Positions 25,375 through 36,446 of a DNA stretch of 64,000 bases are shown here, piece after piece. Positions within the stretch are counted from its first letter, which is position 1. Each line of letters begins with the position of its first letter. The stretch comes from Donghicola tyrosinivorans (GTDB lineage Bacteria > Pseudomonadota > Alphaproteobacteria > Rhodobacterales > Rhodobacteraceae): contig NZ_PVTQ01000005.1 in NCBI RefSeq assembly GCF_003003355.1, positions 124,001-188,000 on the forward strand, in the 5' to 3' direction. Position numbers and translations under genes: made by a program. The notes beneath the pieces are model-generated. The model was given only the letters and a program-made list of their open reading frames with translations. It was not told the DNA's origin and did no database searches.

Positions 25375-26712
25375 TTAGGCGACTTCGTCTTCCAGCGCGT
25401 CGACAGCTGCTTTCAGCTCGTCTTTGCTGATCTCTTTATCGGTCAGCTCAACCTGAGCGAAGATGTGGTCAACGACCTTGTCTTCAAAGATCGGCGCGCG
25501 CAGCTGCTGCTGCATCTGCGGGTTCTGCTGGATGAATTCAAAGAACTGACGTTCCTGACCGGGGTACTGACGCGCCTGCGCCATAACTGCCTGAGTCATT
25601 TCCTGATCGGTCACTTCGACTTCGGCTTTGTTGCCAAGCTCGGCCAGCAGCAGGCCCAGACGCACACGGCGCTCGGCCAGCTTGTTGTGCTCATCGGTCG
25701 GCTCGATGGCGCCGTGGTTGTGGTCGTGAACCTCGGGGTTCTCTTCGTGCCACAGCTGGTGTGCGATCTGCTTGGCTTCTGCTTCGACCAGGCTCGGGGG
25801 CAGTTCGAAGGTTACCAGACCGTCCAGAGCGTCCAGCAGCTTGCGCTTGGTCACCTGACGGGCAGTGTTCGCGAAGTCTGCTTCCAGACGCTCACGGATC
25901 TGACCCTTCAGGGCTTCCAGATCGTCTGCACCGTATTTCTTCGCCAGCTCATCGTCGATCTCGGCTGCTTTGGGCGCCTTAACCGCTTTGATCTTGCACT
26001 CGAACACGGCTTCTTTGCCGGCCAGATGCGCTGCGCCGTACTCTTCGGGGAAGGTCACGGTCACGTCTTTTTCTTCGCCAGCTTTCGCGCCGACCAGCTG
26101 ATCCTCGAAACCGGGGATGAAGCTGTTCGAACCCAGAACCAGCGGGTAATCTTCAGCCGCGCCGCCTTCGAAGGCTTCGCCGTCTACTTTACCAAGGAAG
26201 TCGAATACGATCTGGTCGCCGTCTTCTGCAGCAGCGCCTTCGTCACGATCGTCAAAATCCTGAGCGTTCTTTGCCAGGCTTTCCAAAGTCTCGTCGATCT
26301 GCGCGTCGTCAGCTTTGACAACCAGCTTTTCCAGCTTGACGCCCGACAGGTCCACTTCGGGGATCTCGGGCAGCTTTTCGTAGGACATCTCGACAGCAAC
26401 GTCGTCGCCTTCTTTCCAGTCCTCATTGGTCATTTTGACCTGAGGCTGTGCGGCAGGACGGTCGCCCGACTGCTCAAAGTGCTGGTTCATCGCGCCGTCG
26501 ATGGTTTCCTGCATGGCTTCACCCAGCAGACGCTGGCCGTACTGCTTTTTCAGCAGAGCCATCGGGACTTTACCCTTACGGAAGCCCTTCATCTCGATTT
26601 CGGGCTGCGCTTCGATCAGCTTCTCGTTGACCTTGGCATCAAGTTCGGCTGCGGTGACGGTGATCGCATAACCGCGCTTCAGACCTTCGTTCAGCGTCTC
26701 AGTGACCTGCAT
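25375..26712 (-). CDS. tig: Trigger factor
   Basis: 445-aa ribosome-bound chaperone and prolyl isomerase that meets nascent chains. The ribosome-docking signature is GFRKGKVP (43-50). The FKBP-type PPIase domain spans about 160-245 ([37 protein letters not shown]). The C-terminal helical arms form the rest, with a His-rich patch [10 protein letters not shown]. The ATG at 26712 ([10 protein letters not shown]) matches the family; the frame is open slightly upstream. It is followed by a strong terminator. Confidence 0.97.
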   Translation of the reverse strand: MQVTETLNEGLKRGYAITVTAAELDAKVNEKLIEAQPEIEMKGFRKGKVPMALLKKQYGQRLLGEAMQETIDGAMNQHFEQSGDRPAAQPQVKMTNEDWKEGDDVAVEMSYEKLPEIPEVDLSGVKLEKLVVKADDAQIDETLESLAKNAQDFDDRDEGAAAEDGDQIVFDFLGKVDGEAFEGGAAEDYPLVLGSNSFIPGFEDQLVGAKAGEEKDVTVTFPEEYGAAHLAGKEAVFECKIKAVKAPKAAEIDDELAKKYGADDLEALKGQIRERLEADFANTARQVTKRKLLDALDGLVTFELPPSLVEAEAKQIAHQLWHEENPEVHDHNHGAIEPTDEHNKLAERRVRLGLLLAELGNKAEVEVTDQEMTQAVMAQARQYPGQERQFFEFIQQNPQMQQQLRAPIFEDKVVDHIFAQVELTDKEISKDELKAAVDALEDEVA

Positions 26713-26978
26713 TCGTTTCCCCATAGAAATTAAGGCAGGCACGTGCCCGCCGGATCGGTTTCGGGCCTTCTAAGGCGCTGAAGCCAAGGGCGCAAGGCGT
26801 ATTTGCGCCCTGCCCCTTACCTATAGGGAATGCGCTGCGGTGCGGCGTAATCAAGGCGAATCCTGCGACTGCCCCTAACGGGCAGGCAAAGCGCCTTTAA
26901 TTAAGAAAAATTTCGCCGCGCGCCAGAAAGGTTAACGTCCATTGAAGGCATTTTGCGCCAACCGTCACAGCCGCGCCG
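26713..26978. other. Intergenic region upstream of tig
   Basis: About 270 bases between tig and a tiny possible ORF. It must hold the tig promoter. On the minus strand a TATAGG sits at about 26828-26823, but I see no -35 at good spacing. The AT-rich stretch at 26897-26912 and a GTTAAC at 26932 are the only other notable marks. No conserved RNA recognised. Confidence 0.4.
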
Positions 26979-27059
26979 TCAGACAACCGCGCCAACTATA
27001 AAACCCGCGCACAGAAACAGGCACATGCCAAGCAGCTGCGCCATTTGCCAAAAAATCAT
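26979..27059 (-). CDS. Possible 26-aa single-helix membrane peptide
   Basis: A frame of 26 codons encodes MIFWQMAQLLGMCLFLCAGF followed by IVGAVV, almost entirely one transmembrane helix. It starts 21 bases downstream of the tRNA-Leu 3' end on the same strand. The ribosome site is weak. It looks like a real small membrane protein but is too short to prove from composition alone. If real, it may be expressed from the tRNA transcript or its own promoter. Confidence 0.35.
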   Translation of the reverse strand: MIFWQMAQLLGMCLFLCAGFIVGAVV

Positions 27060-27079
27060 ATCGATTTTGAGGAAATCCG

Positions 27080-27164
27080 TGGTGCGGGTGGAGGGACTTG
27101 AACCCCCACGCCTTGCGGCGCCAGAACCTAAATCTGGTGCGTCTACCAATTTCGCCACACCCGC
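27080..27164 (-). tRNA. tRNA-Leu(UAG)
   Basis: The minus strand starts GCGGGTGTGGCGAAATTGG and contains the D-arm TGGTAGACGC. The anticodon arm is CCAGA-TTTAGGT-TCTGG with anticodon TAG. A long class II variable arm (CGCCGCAAGGCG) and the T-arm GGGGGTTCAAGTCCCTC follow, and the 3' end is CACCCGCACCA with the CCA encoded (27082-27080). The acceptor stem GCGGGTG/CACCCGC pairs fully. Confidence 0.96.
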
Positions 27165-27304
27165 ATCGGAGGTGCTGATTAGCAAAGCTCGGCGGCGGTG
27201 GCGAGAGGCAAAATGAATTTTTTTAACCCCGCCTTAATTTCGCCCCGTTTAGTTTGTTTCTCTAAGGACACTTCTGGGGGGAAGTGCTTTTTAAAGAGGT
27301 GGCG

Positions 27305-27769
27305 ATGTATTTCGACGCAAAACTGGCATCCGATGTGGCTCAGAACATCCAACGGTCTTGGGGCATTGCCACTGGCACGCAGATATTAACTGCAAAGGGT
27401 GCTGTTGACGTCGAATCTCTGAAGGCCGGTGACCGGATCATTACGCGGGATGCGGGAATGGTCGCTGTTGCGCGGGTTGAGATTGAGACCATCGAATGTG
27501 ACGCCATCCGAATCCGCGCCGGAAGTCTCGGCCATGATCGCCCTGAACAGGATACGCTACTGCCCGCCGGGCAGAAGCTGTTGATCCGCGACTGGCGTTC
27601 CAAAGCGATGACCGGAAAAGCACAGGCCCTGATGACCGCCGCTGCACTGGTCGATGGGGAATTCCTGAAAAAGGTAGAGGATGCGCGCCTACAGGTGATC
27701 CGCCTTTACTTTGATCAGCCGCGCATCGTCTATGCGGACGGGCTAGAGCTGCACTGCCCTGCGGCCTAA
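27305..27769 (+). CDS. Degenerate Hint-domain protein
   Basis: 154-aa protein with a Hedgehog/intein (Hint) type domain, a group frequent in Rhodobacterales. The match is to ATGTQILTAKGAVDVESLKA followed by GDRIITRDAG (22-51) and the end YFDQPRIVYADGLELH. The splice-junction Cys expected before TGTQI and the His of the usual SPQHRVL box are both missing (here LPAGQKLLIR), so self-processing is unlikely. The ATG at 27305 has an AGAGG site. A GTG at 27284 would add 7 residues. The 3' end overlaps the convergent nnr gene by 4 bases. Confidence 0.75.
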   Translation: MYFDAKLASDVAQNIQRSWGIATGTQILTAKGAVDVESLKAGDRIITRDAGMVAVARVEIETIECDAIRIRAGSLGHDRPEQDTLLPAGQKLLIRDWRSKAMTGKAQALMTAAALVDGEFLKKVEDARLQVIRLYFDQPRIVYADGLELHCPAA

Positions 27770-29442
27770 AACCCCAGATCTCTGAAAACCTTTGGTAGCT
27801 GCTCTGGCAGATCCTCTGCGATCAGGCCGGGGCCAAAGCTGCGGGCGCATTCCACGTGCAGCCACGCCGCCACAGCGGCCAGATCGATCGCGTGCGAGAT
27901 TTGCGCCATCTGCGCGGCGGAAAGCCCTGCGATCAGCCCTGCCAGCACATCGCCAGCCCCTGCTGTGCCAAGCCAAGGCGCTTTTCGATCATACAAGGCA
28001 CTGTGAATTGCGCTGGCGCCGCGATGATCGGCCAGAACGGTGGCCTCACCCTTCAATAGAACGGTTGCCCCCAGACGCTCTGCGGCACGCAATGCTGCGT
28101 CGACCTTACCCAAAGCGGGCTTTGAAGGGTCGCTACGGCGCACACGCTGGCCCAGATCAGGGAAAAGCCGTGCAAACTCGCCTTCATGGGGCGTGATCGT
28201 CACACCATCGTGGCAGGCTTTAAACAAATCCTCAGGCGTATCAGCAAAGCTTCCGAGCGCGTCGGCGTCCAGAATCACGCGCCGTCCATCCTCAGCCGTC
28301 ATGCGAAGTGCGGTCAGAACCAGATCACGGGTCCGCTGGCCAACTCCCAGCCCCGGCCCCACGCAGATCGCACTAAGACGATCATCTTCCAGCATTGTAG
28401 CCAGCGCTTTGGCGTCCAAAACCTCGGACAGCATAATGGCGTTCAGTTGCGCAGCATTCTCGGCCACAGCTTCGGGCGGCACAGCCAGCGTCACTAGCCC
28501 TGCGCCGACGCGCAGTGCCGCACGGGCAGCCATACGGGCAGCGCCCCCCTTACCCGGACCACCGCCAAGGATCAGCGCGTGCCCTCTGTCATACTTGTGG
28601 CCACCGGCCCCGATGGCGGTGACAGCCCGCACCCACGCCTTTGTGGGCAGTTCGGGCGGCGGCACCTGCACTGTCGGACCACCTGCGGGAATCGGCACCT
28701 GCCCCACTGCATCAGCGTCCAGACCGATATCGACCACCGCTGGAGCAAGATCACTGACCTCTGTCAGACAATGCCCCATCTTGAGCGCATGAAACGTGAC
28801 ACATAGATCTGTGTGCAGTGGCAGCAAACGCGGGCGGACGGTCTCGGGAAAGTAAGCCATGACAGCCTCATCATCCGCGTCCTCTTCCAGAATCGGCACC
28901 AGTACCTCGCCCGAATCCACATCAAGCCCCGAGGGGCAATCGACCGCGACCACAAAGCAACGCTTCATACCGTCCTCGGTTTGGCGCTTTGTGACGGTCT
29001 CAAATGCGCGGGCGCAGTCGATGGGGATCGGGCGGCTGATCCCGATTCCGAACATCGCATCGAACAAAAATGTCGGGCAGACGCCCTGCCCTGCGGCCTC
29101 AGCCGTCATCGGGCGAATCTCGCCTATAGCAGTCCAAAGATCGTGCATGTGGCGGGCGTCGCCGGACAGAGCCTCGGCCTTGCCCCAAAAGAACACTTCA
29201 ACCGTCCAGCCCATCTCGGACAGGGTACGGGCAATGACAAAGCCGTCGCCGCCGTTATTCCCCGGACCGCACAGTACAACCGCATGATGATTGCAGGATG
29301 TCAGATCGCCGATTGCATGAATCGCAGCATCAACTACACCGCGACCGGCCCGCTCCATCAGCTCCAGCCCCGAGGCTGCGCCACTGTCCATGATACTTTT
29401 TTCTTTGGCGCGCATTTGTGCAGCCGTCAGGATTTCGCCCAT
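27766..29442 (-). CDS. nnr: Bifunctional NAD(P)H-hydrate epimerase / ADP-dependent dehydratase
   Basis: 558-aa fusion that repairs hydrated NAD(P)H. The N-terminal epimerase (YjeF_N, about 1-225) has LCGPGNNGGDGFVIARTL. The C-terminal dehydratase (about 245-558) has LILGGGPGKGGAARMAARAA, TITPHEGEFARLFPD and the nucleotide-binding GTAGAGDVLAGLIAGL. The ATG at 29442 was chosen over the TTG just upstream. It is divergent from glnB (168-bp gap) and overlaps the convergent Hint gene by 4 bases. Confidence 0.95.
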   Translation of the reverse strand: MGEILTAAQMRAKEKSIMDSGAASGLELMERAGRGVVDAAIHAIGDLTSCNHHAVVLCGPGNNGGDGFVIARTLSEMGWTVEVFFWGKAEALSGDARHMHDLWTAIGEIRPMTAEAAGQGVCPTFLFDAMFGIGISRPIPIDCARAFETVTKRQTEDGMKRCFVVAVDCPSGLDVDSGEVLVPILEEDADDEAVMAYFPETVRPRLLPLHTDLCVTFHALKMGHCLTEVSDLAPAVVDIGLDADAVGQVPIPAGGPTVQVPPPELPTKAWVRAVTAIGAGGHKYDRGHALILGGGPGKGGAARMAARAALRVGAGLVTLAVPPEAVAENAAQLNAIMLSEVLDAKALATMLEDDRLSAICVGPGLGVGQRTRDLVLTALRMTAEDGRRVILDADALGSFADTPEDLFKACHDGVTITPHEGEFARLFPDLGQRVRRSDPSKPALGKVDAALRAAERLGATVLLKGEATVLADHRGASAIHSALYDRKAPWLGTAGAGDVLAGLIAGLSAAQMAQISHAIDLAAVAAWLHVECARSFGPGLIAEDLPEQLPKVFRDLGF

Positions 29443-29485
29443 CAATTCACCCCAAAGTTTTCAAACTGCACAATTCTTGATCACC

Positions 29486-29513
29486 TTGCACATTTTTTAT
29501 ACGCGCCTATAAA
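29486..29513 (+). promoter_or_regulatory. Candidate sigma-70 promoter of glnB-glnA
   Basis: TTGCAC (29486-29491), 16 bases, TATAAA (29508-29513), 97 bases before glnB. This is a good consensus match. I see no sigma-54 (GG-N10-GC) element in the same gap. Confidence 0.55.
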
Positions 29514-29574
29514 TTCGGCGGGGGCACGCTAGGCTAGAATAAGCTATCCGATTGTGGACCTGAAACAGAAATGA

Positions 29575-29949
<375 letters not shown>

Positions 29950-29997
29950 TTCCGGCGCCGTCTTAAAACCAACCCACCAAAGAGAGGAAAAGGGAAC

Positions 29998-31404
29998 ATG
30001 AGCAAAGACGCTGTTCTCAAGCTGATCGCAGATGAGGACGTCCAGTACGTTGACATCCGCTTCACCGACCCGCGCGGTAAGCTGCAGCACGTGACCGTTG
30101 TTGCCGATCTGGTAGATGAAGACTTTCTGGAAGAAGGCTTCATGTTCGACGGCTCGTCGATCGCAGGCTGGAAGTCGATCGAAGCATCGGACATGAAACT
30201 GATGCCCGACACTGACTCGGTCTACATCGACCCCTTCTACGCCGAAAAAACCATCGCGATCCATTGCTCGGTCGTTGAGCCCGACACCGGCGAAGCCTAC
30301 GAGCGTGACCCCCGCGGTACCGCTGCAAAAGCAGAAGCCTACCTGAAAGCATCGGGTATCGGTGACGTTTCCTACTTCGGCCCCGAAGCAGAATTCTTCC
30401 TGTTCGACGACGTCCGTTACTCGGTCGCACCGAACAAAGTGTCGTACCAGATCGATGCAGAGACTGCTGCATGGAACATGGACGCCGAGTTTGAAACCGG
30501 CAACCTGGCACACCGCGCTGACTTCAAAGGCGGCTACTTCCCCGTAAACCCCGTGGACGACGCACAGGACATCCGTTCGGAAATGCTGTCGACCATGAAG
30601 GCGATCGGCATGAAGGTGGACAAGCACCACCACGAAGTGGCGACCAGCCAGCACGAACTGGGTCTGATTTTCGGAACCCTGGTTGAGCAGGCCGACAACA
30701 TCCAGAAGTACAAGTACATCATCCACAACGTAGCGCACGCCTACGGCAAAACCGCGACCTTCATGCCCAAGCCGATGGCGGGCGACAACGGTTCGGGTAT
30801 GCACGTGAACATGTCGATCTGGAAAGACGGCAAGCCCCTGTTCGCTGGCGACAAATACGCTGACCTGTCGGACGAGGCACTGTTCTTCATCGGCGGTATC
30901 CTGAAGCACGCGAAAGCGCTGAATGCCTTCACCAACCCCTCGACCAACAGCTACAAGCGTCTGGTTCCCGGTTTCGAAGCACCCGTTCTGCGCGCCTACT
31001 CGGCACGCAACCGCTCGGGCTGCGTCCGTATTCCGTGGACCGAATCGCCCAAAGCAAAGCGCGTCGAAGCTCGCTTCCCCGATCCGGCAGCGAACCCCTA
31101 CCTGGCCTTCGCAGCTCTGCTGATGGCTGGCCTCGACGGCATCAAGAACAAGATCCACCCCGGCGAAGCATCGGACAAGAACCTGTACGACCTGCCCGCA
31201 GAAGAACTGGCTGGTATCCCCACCGTTTGCGGCTCGCTGCGTGAGGCTCTGGACGAGCTGCAGAAAGACATGGACTTCCTGCTGGCTGGCGACGTGTTCA
31301 CCAAAGACCAGATCGAAGGCTATATCGATCTGAAGATGGAAGAAGTGTACTCGTTCGAGCACACTCCTCACCCCGTCGAATACAAAATGTACTACAGCTG
31401 CTAA
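29998..31404 (+). CDS. glnA: Glutamine synthetase type I
   Basis: 468-aa GSI that makes glutamine from glutamate, ammonia and ATP. Clear signatures: [17 protein letters not shown], metal/ATP motifs around [11 protein letters not shown] and [16 protein letters not shown], and Tyr397 in [11 protein letters not shown], the adenylylation site. So activity should be controlled by GlnE and PII. AGAGAGG-type ribosome site upstream. A strong terminator follows 23 bases after the stop. Confidence 0.98.
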   Translation: MSKDAVLKLIADEDVQYVDIRFTDPRGKLQHVTVVADLVDEDFLEEGFMFDGSSIAGWKSIEASDMKLMPDTDSVYIDPFYAEKTIAIHCSVVEPDTGEAYERDPRGTAAKAEAYLKASGIGDVSYFGPEAEFFLFDDVRYSVAPNKVSYQIDAETAAWNMDAEFETGNLAHRADFKGGYFPVNPVDDAQDIRSEMLSTMKAIGMKVDKHHHEVATSQHELGLIFGTLVEQADNIQKYKYIIHNVAHAYGKTATFMPKPMAGDNGSGMHVNMSIWKDGKPLFAGDKYADLSDEALFFIGGILKHAKALNAFTNPSTNSYKRLVPGFEAPVLRAYSARNRSGCVRIPWTESPKAKRVEARFPDPAANPYLAFAALLMAGLDGIKNKIHPGEASDKNLYDLPAEELAGIPTVCGSLREALDELQKDMDFLLAGDVFTKDQIEGYIDLKMEEVYSFEHTPHPVEYKMYYSC

Positions 31405-31427
31405 TCCCTTCCGGATTGCACTGTATG

Positions 31428-31456
31428 AAAGGGCGTCCCTCGCGGGCGCCCTTTTT
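31428..31456 (+). terminator. Terminator of glnBA
   Basis: AAAGGGCG (31428-31435) pairs with CGCCCTTT (31447-31454), with an inner CCC/GGG stem extending it, and a T-run of five. It lies 23 bases after the glnA stop. Confidence 0.85.
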
Positions 31457-31549
31457 CCTTTTGTGTAAGGCGGTTGCGGGTTGTTCTGTGGCCAAGGCGG
31501 GCTAAGCTGGCGATATATTTTACGCCCTTTCCACCATAGGTTTTGCCCG

Positions 31550-32344
31550 ATGAAACTGTTGTCTGCCCTTGGCCTGATCCTGACCCTTGGCACCGCCCCC
31601 GCCTTTGCGGCGCCCTGTAGCAACACCTCGGCGGGGTTTGATGGGTGGAAGGCTGACTTTGCCCGCTTGGCCATTCGCAACGGTGTGGGTCAGGCCGGTT
31701 TGGATGCACTGGCGCAGGCGCGCTATTCCACGGGAACGATCTCGGCCGACCGGAACCAGAAAAGCTTCAAGTACAGCCTTGAGAAGTTCATGCAGGTCCG
31801 CGGCGCCACCACCATCGTCAGTCAGGGACGCAAGCGTCTGGCCCGTGATCGGGCCTTCTATGACGCGTTAGAGCGGATCTACGGAGTGCCAGGAGGTGTC
31901 CTGATCGCACTGCACGGGATGGAAACCGGTTTTGGCGGCTTTATGGGTGACACGCCGGTGGTTTCGGCCATTGTGACTTTGGCCTTTGACTGTCGCCGCA
32001 GTGATTTCTTCGCGCCTCATGCGCTGGCCGCGCTGCAATTGGTGGATCGCGGTTCTATCAGCGGCGCAACCAAAGGCGCCAAACATGGAGAGTTGGGACA
32101 CACCCAGTTCCTACCCGGTAACGCCCTTCGCTACGGGGTGGATTCGGACCGCAACGGGCGCATCGATTTCTACAATCTCTCGGACGCTATGGCCTCGACC
32201 GCGAACTTTCTTGCGCAAAAAGGCTGGCAGCGGGGGGCTGGCTTTCAGGAAGGCCAGCCGAATTTCCGTGTGATTCAGGAATGGAACGCGGCAGGCGTCT
32301 ACCAGAAGGCCATCGCCATCATGGCCGCCCAGATTCAGGGGTAA
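31550..32344 (+). CDS. Lytic murein transglycosylase, MltB-like (SLT_2)
   Basis: 264-aa exported enzyme that cuts peptidoglycan glycan strands. Signal peptide MKLLSALGLILTLGTAPAFA, cleaved near residue 20. The catalytic Glu is likely Glu125 in ALHGMETGFGGFMGDTP, with GELGHTQFLPGNALRYGVDSD further on, the MltB-type pattern. It is shorter than E. coli MltB and lacks a lipobox, so it is soluble in the periplasm. The ATG at 31550 was chosen from the signal peptide. It ends 6 bases from the convergent DUF3445 gene. Confidence 0.9.
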   Translation: MKLLSALGLILTLGTAPAFAAPCSNTSAGFDGWKADFARLAIRNGVGQAGLDALAQARYSTGTISADRNQKSFKYSLEKFMQVRGATTIVSQGRKRLARDRAFYDALERIYGVPGGVLIALHGMETGFGGFMGDTPVVSAIVTLAFDCRRSDFFAPHALAALQLVDRGSISGATKGAKHGELGHTQFLPGNALRYGVDSDRNGRIDFYNLSDAMASTANFLAQKGWQRGAGFQEGQPNFRVIQEWNAAGVYQKAIAIMAAQIQG

Positions 32345-32350
32345 CCCCCT

Positions 32351-33091
32351 TTAGCCAGCGGGGTTGGCGATCTGGAAAGTATGGATCGAGAACACAACCG
32401 CGCCGCTTTCCGGCAAGCGAAAGATCACCTGCCGCTCGGATCGGCGATAGGCTGCGCCCGCGTCTTCGGGACGGCGGGGCTTCAGCTTGCTCTTGGGTTG
32501 ATGCAGCGTCGGATTGCTGTGCCATAGGGTATTGGCCCGCCACAGGGGCCGCCCCACCTGCACCCCGTCAAACAGGCGCTGCACACGCTTGGCCAGTTCC
32601 GCATCATACTGAGGCACCGGAATGTGGATGTCGGTCAACGGGCGACCCGCCTTTTCACTGAGCATCCAACTGGAAGGAAAGCACAGAATCGCGGCTGTCA
32701 GAATGTGTTCGTCCGAACTTTCGGGCTTTTGCAGGATGCAGTAATCAGCCTGCGAGATTTGCCCGAGTGTCAGCAAAGGCACTGACCAATCCAGTGAAAT
32801 CTTGCGTCCATCAGGGCGCGTAACCTGTTCCTCCGCAACGATAAAACCGTCTTTCTTCCGCAGCTCATCCAGTGCCAGTGCCAGCAGTTCCCGCGCCGCT
32901 TCGCTGGCCTCATCGGACATGTGGTGAACCGCCTCAGGCTGATTTGCGATCAACTGGTCCCGCAAAGCCATCTGGGCTGCATAAACCTCGTCCACCCACA
33001 ACCAGTCACCGTCTTTCAACGGCTGGATACCGGGCAGGCTCGGTTGCGCTTCAAAGGGGATAGATTTGTGAAGGATCGGTTGGTCTTGCAT
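32351..33091 (-). CDS. Haem-dependent oxidative N-demethylase family protein (DUF3445)
   Basis: 246-aa protein of the DUF3445/HDOD family. It has the signature CFPSSWMLSEKAGRPLTDIH followed by IPVPQYDAELAKRVQRLFD and the polar strand WRANTLWHSNPTLHQP. Characterised relatives bind haem and demethylate small amines, for example as part of dimethylamine monooxygenase. There is no flavoprotein or other dmm gene next to it, so the substrate is unknown. N-terminal PFEAQPSLPGIQPL is also typical. Confidence 0.85.
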   Translation of the reverse strand: MQDQPILHKSIPFEAQPSLPGIQPLKDGDWLWVDEVYAAQMALRDQLIANQPEAVHHMSDEASEAARELLALALDELRKKDGFIVAEEQVTRPDGRKISLDWSVPLLTLGQISQADYCILQKPESSDEHILTAAILCFPSSWMLSEKAGRPLTDIHIPVPQYDAELAKRVQRLFDGVQVGRPLWRANTLWHSNPTLHQPKSKLKPRRPEDAGAAYRRSERQVIFRLPESGAVVFSIHTFQIANPAG

Positions 33092-33219
33092 CGGGCACTT
33101 CTATTTTTATTCCGGTGAAACACCGCAAAGTGATCACCTCATCGGCATTCTTGTTTCAATCCTCTTGCCCAAGCGCGCCGTTTGCAACAGCTAGTAAAGA
33201 AACCACTTCGGGGAAACGC

Positions 33220-34443
33220 ATGCCACTGGAAAAAGTGACCTTCACGGGACACGCGGGCTATACGCTGTCTGCGCGACTTGAACAGCCGAAAGGTCCCCAT
33301 CTGGCGACCGCGCTTTTCGCCCATTGTTTTGCCTGCACCAAGGATTCGCTGGCCGCCAGCCGCATTTCCCGCCGTCTGGCAGCCGCTGGCATTGCGGTGC
33401 TACGGTTCGACTTCACCGGCCTTGGCCAATCCGAGGGGGATTTCGGGGCGACAACCCTGACCACGAACCTTGAGGATCTGAAAGCCGCCGCAACCTATCT
33501 GACCCAGCGCGACATGGCCCCAAGCCTGCTGGTCGGCCATTCGTTGGGCGGCAGCGCGGTGCTGACAGTTGCACCGGACATTCCCGGCATTCAGGCGGTC
33601 GCCACCATCGGCGCGCCCTATGACCCCGCCCATGTGACCCGCCATTTCGAACCCGCCCTGCCCGAGATCACAGCCACAGGCAGCGCCGAGGTTGTGATCG
33701 GCGACAGCACCCTGCGGATCGGCAAAGAATTCGTCGAATCGCTGGACGAATCGCGCACCCGAAACGCCATCGAACATCTAGGCGCAGCGCTGTTGGTTCT
33801 GCATGCCCCCAAAGACGAAGTGGTCAGCATCCAGAATGCCACCCAGATTTTCACCCGCGCCAAGCATCCGAAAAGCTTTGTGACACTGGATAGCTCGGAC
33901 CACCTGTTGTCGGACCAGCATGACGCGGAATACGCGGCCTCGATGATCGCGGCTTGGGCAACCCGTTACCTGCATCTGACCCCGCCAGCACCGCCCCCCG
34001 GTGCGCCTGAGGGCATCATTCAAGTGGCCGAGGCCGATCCAGAAGGTTTCTTGCAAGACATCCAATCCGGCCCCAATCACCACCTTCTGGCGGATGAGCC
34101 AGAGGCCTACGGCGGCACAGATCAGGGGTTATCGCCCTATGGGTTCCTGTCGGCCGGTCTAGGTGCCTGCACATCGATGACCATCCGCATGTACGCCCGC
34201 AAGCGCGGCGTAGACCTGCGCCACGTGGAAGTTGCCGTAAATCACGACAAGGTTCACGCGCAGGACGCGGGCCTGCCAATTGGCGAACGGATCGACAGCT
34301 TTACCCGCGTGATCCGCCTTTTCGGCGTTCCAAACGACATGAACATTCGCAACAAACTGATTGAAATCGCAGATAAATGCCCAGTTCATAAAACTCTAGA
34401 AGGATGCGCTGCGATCAACACCGAAGTCGAGTTTATCGACTGA
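33220..34443 (+). CDS. Alpha/beta hydrolase - OsmC fusion
   Basis: 407-aa bifunctional protein. Residues 1-255 are an alpha/beta hydrolase with Ser108 in GHSLGGSAV, a likely Asp199 (APKDEV) and His228 (SSDHLL). Residues about 265-407 are an OsmC-type peroxidase with Cys317 (GLGACTSMTI) and Cys387 (DKCPVHKTLEG). OsmC domains reduce organic hydroperoxides; the hydrolase may release or process an ester-bound substrate. This fusion recurs in proteobacteria. ATG 33220 has a GGGGAAA site; the frame is open upstream to 33115 without a better start. Confidence 0.9.
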   Translation: MPLEKVTFTGHAGYTLSARLEQPKGPHLATALFAHCFACTKDSLAASRISRRLAAAGIAVLRFDFTGLGQSEGDFGATTLTTNLEDLKAAATYLTQRDMAPSLLVGHSLGGSAVLTVAPDIPGIQAVATIGAPYDPAHVTRHFEPALPEITATGSAEVVIGDSTLRIGKEFVESLDESRTRNAIEHLGAALLVLHAPKDEVVSIQNATQIFTRAKHPKSFVTLDSSDHLLSDQHDAEYAASMIAAWATRYLHLTPPAPPPGAPEGIIQVAEADPEGFLQDIQSGPNHHLLADEPEAYGGTDQGLSPYGFLSAGLGACTSMTIRMYARKRGVDLRHVEVAVNHDKVHAQDAGLPIGERIDSFTRVIRLFGVPNDMNIRNKLIEIADKCPVHKTLEGCAAINTEVEFID

Positions 34444-34860
34444 TCACAGCGGGCTAAACTGGGTCTCCATCCGGTAATCCTTACGCGGGCCCTTGACGAT
34501 CCAGACCGACCGCCAGCGCGGCCAGTCCGAGAAATCATAGGTCACGTCATACTGATCCGGATCGCACCAATGGGCAGCCTCGGGCGCGGCCTGCCCCAGA
34601 TCGAACGAATGGAAATACCGGCCATCGCCGAACAGCACATCCACGCGCCCTGCACCTTCCCGCCACAGGTAATCGCGGGTCGCCTGCATCCGGCCACCGC
34701 CCATCTCAAGCCATCCGTTTTCGTGATAGGCCAGCCCCTCGGCGTCAGCCGTAAACCGTGCCTCGCCGGTCAAACGGCCCACTTGGCCCGCCTTCTGGTC
34801 GGCAATCTCGCGCATAATACGCCAGTTTCCGGCGAAATCTGTCAGTGCCTGCGGTCCCAT
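34444..34860 (-). CDS. DUF6314 family protein
   Basis: 138-aa cytoplasmic protein of the DUF6314 family, function unknown. The pattern is typical: FAGNWRIMREI at the N-terminus, then YHENGWLEMGGG, TRDYLWREG, DGRYFHSFDLG, HWCDPDQYDVTYDFSDWPRW and the end GPRKDYRMETQF, a lipocalin-like set of beta strands. The ATG at 34860 has a GGAGG site 6 bases upstream; the ATG at 34881 has none. It converges on the OsmC fusion gene (stops adjacent) and diverges from purB. Confidence 0.85.
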   Translation of the reverse strand: MGPQALTDFAGNWRIMREIADQKAGQVGRLTGEARFTADAEGLAYHENGWLEMGGGRMQATRDYLWREGAGRVDVLFGDGRYFHSFDLGQAAPEAAHWCDPDQYDVTYDFSDWPRWRSVWIVKGPRKDYRMETQFSPL

Positions 34861-34936
34861 CGCCCGCCTCCGCTTGTTCATATGGCTTTCAAGGTCTATG
34901 ACGCGCGCAACGCTAAACGCAAGGAAGGGCCAGCCG

Positions 34937-36244
<1,308 letters not shown>

Positions 36245-36271
36245 GTTTCGCCTGAAGCCGACTGACATTAG

Positions 36272-36304
36272 CCGCCGCGCTCACCCTGAGCGCGGCGGTT
36301 TTTC
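36272..36304 (+). terminator. Terminator of purB
   Basis: CCGCCGCGCTCA (36272-36283) and TGAGCGCGGCGG (36287-36298) form a perfect 12-bp stem with a 3-base loop, followed by TTTTTC. Confidence 0.88.
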
Positions 36305-36446
36305 TTTGACCAGAAGGTTAAAAGAAACTGTTACTCAAAGATTAAGAAATTGTTGCTTTATGCTGCACCTGCAAAGTAACCTTTCGGGTAGGGTTTGACC
36401 CCAAAGGTCTAGCCTCGCGTTGAAATCCGAAGTGGAGAGTCATGTT

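Noticed and set aside
25465-26733. 422-codon frame antisense to tig
   Set aside because: Mirror of trigger factor codon bias; the product has no family features and no ribosome site.
26792-26808. GCGTATTTGCGCC near tig as a twelfth repeat copy
   Set aside because: It lacks the second half (CAAGA(A/T)GAA) and the G(A/G) lead.
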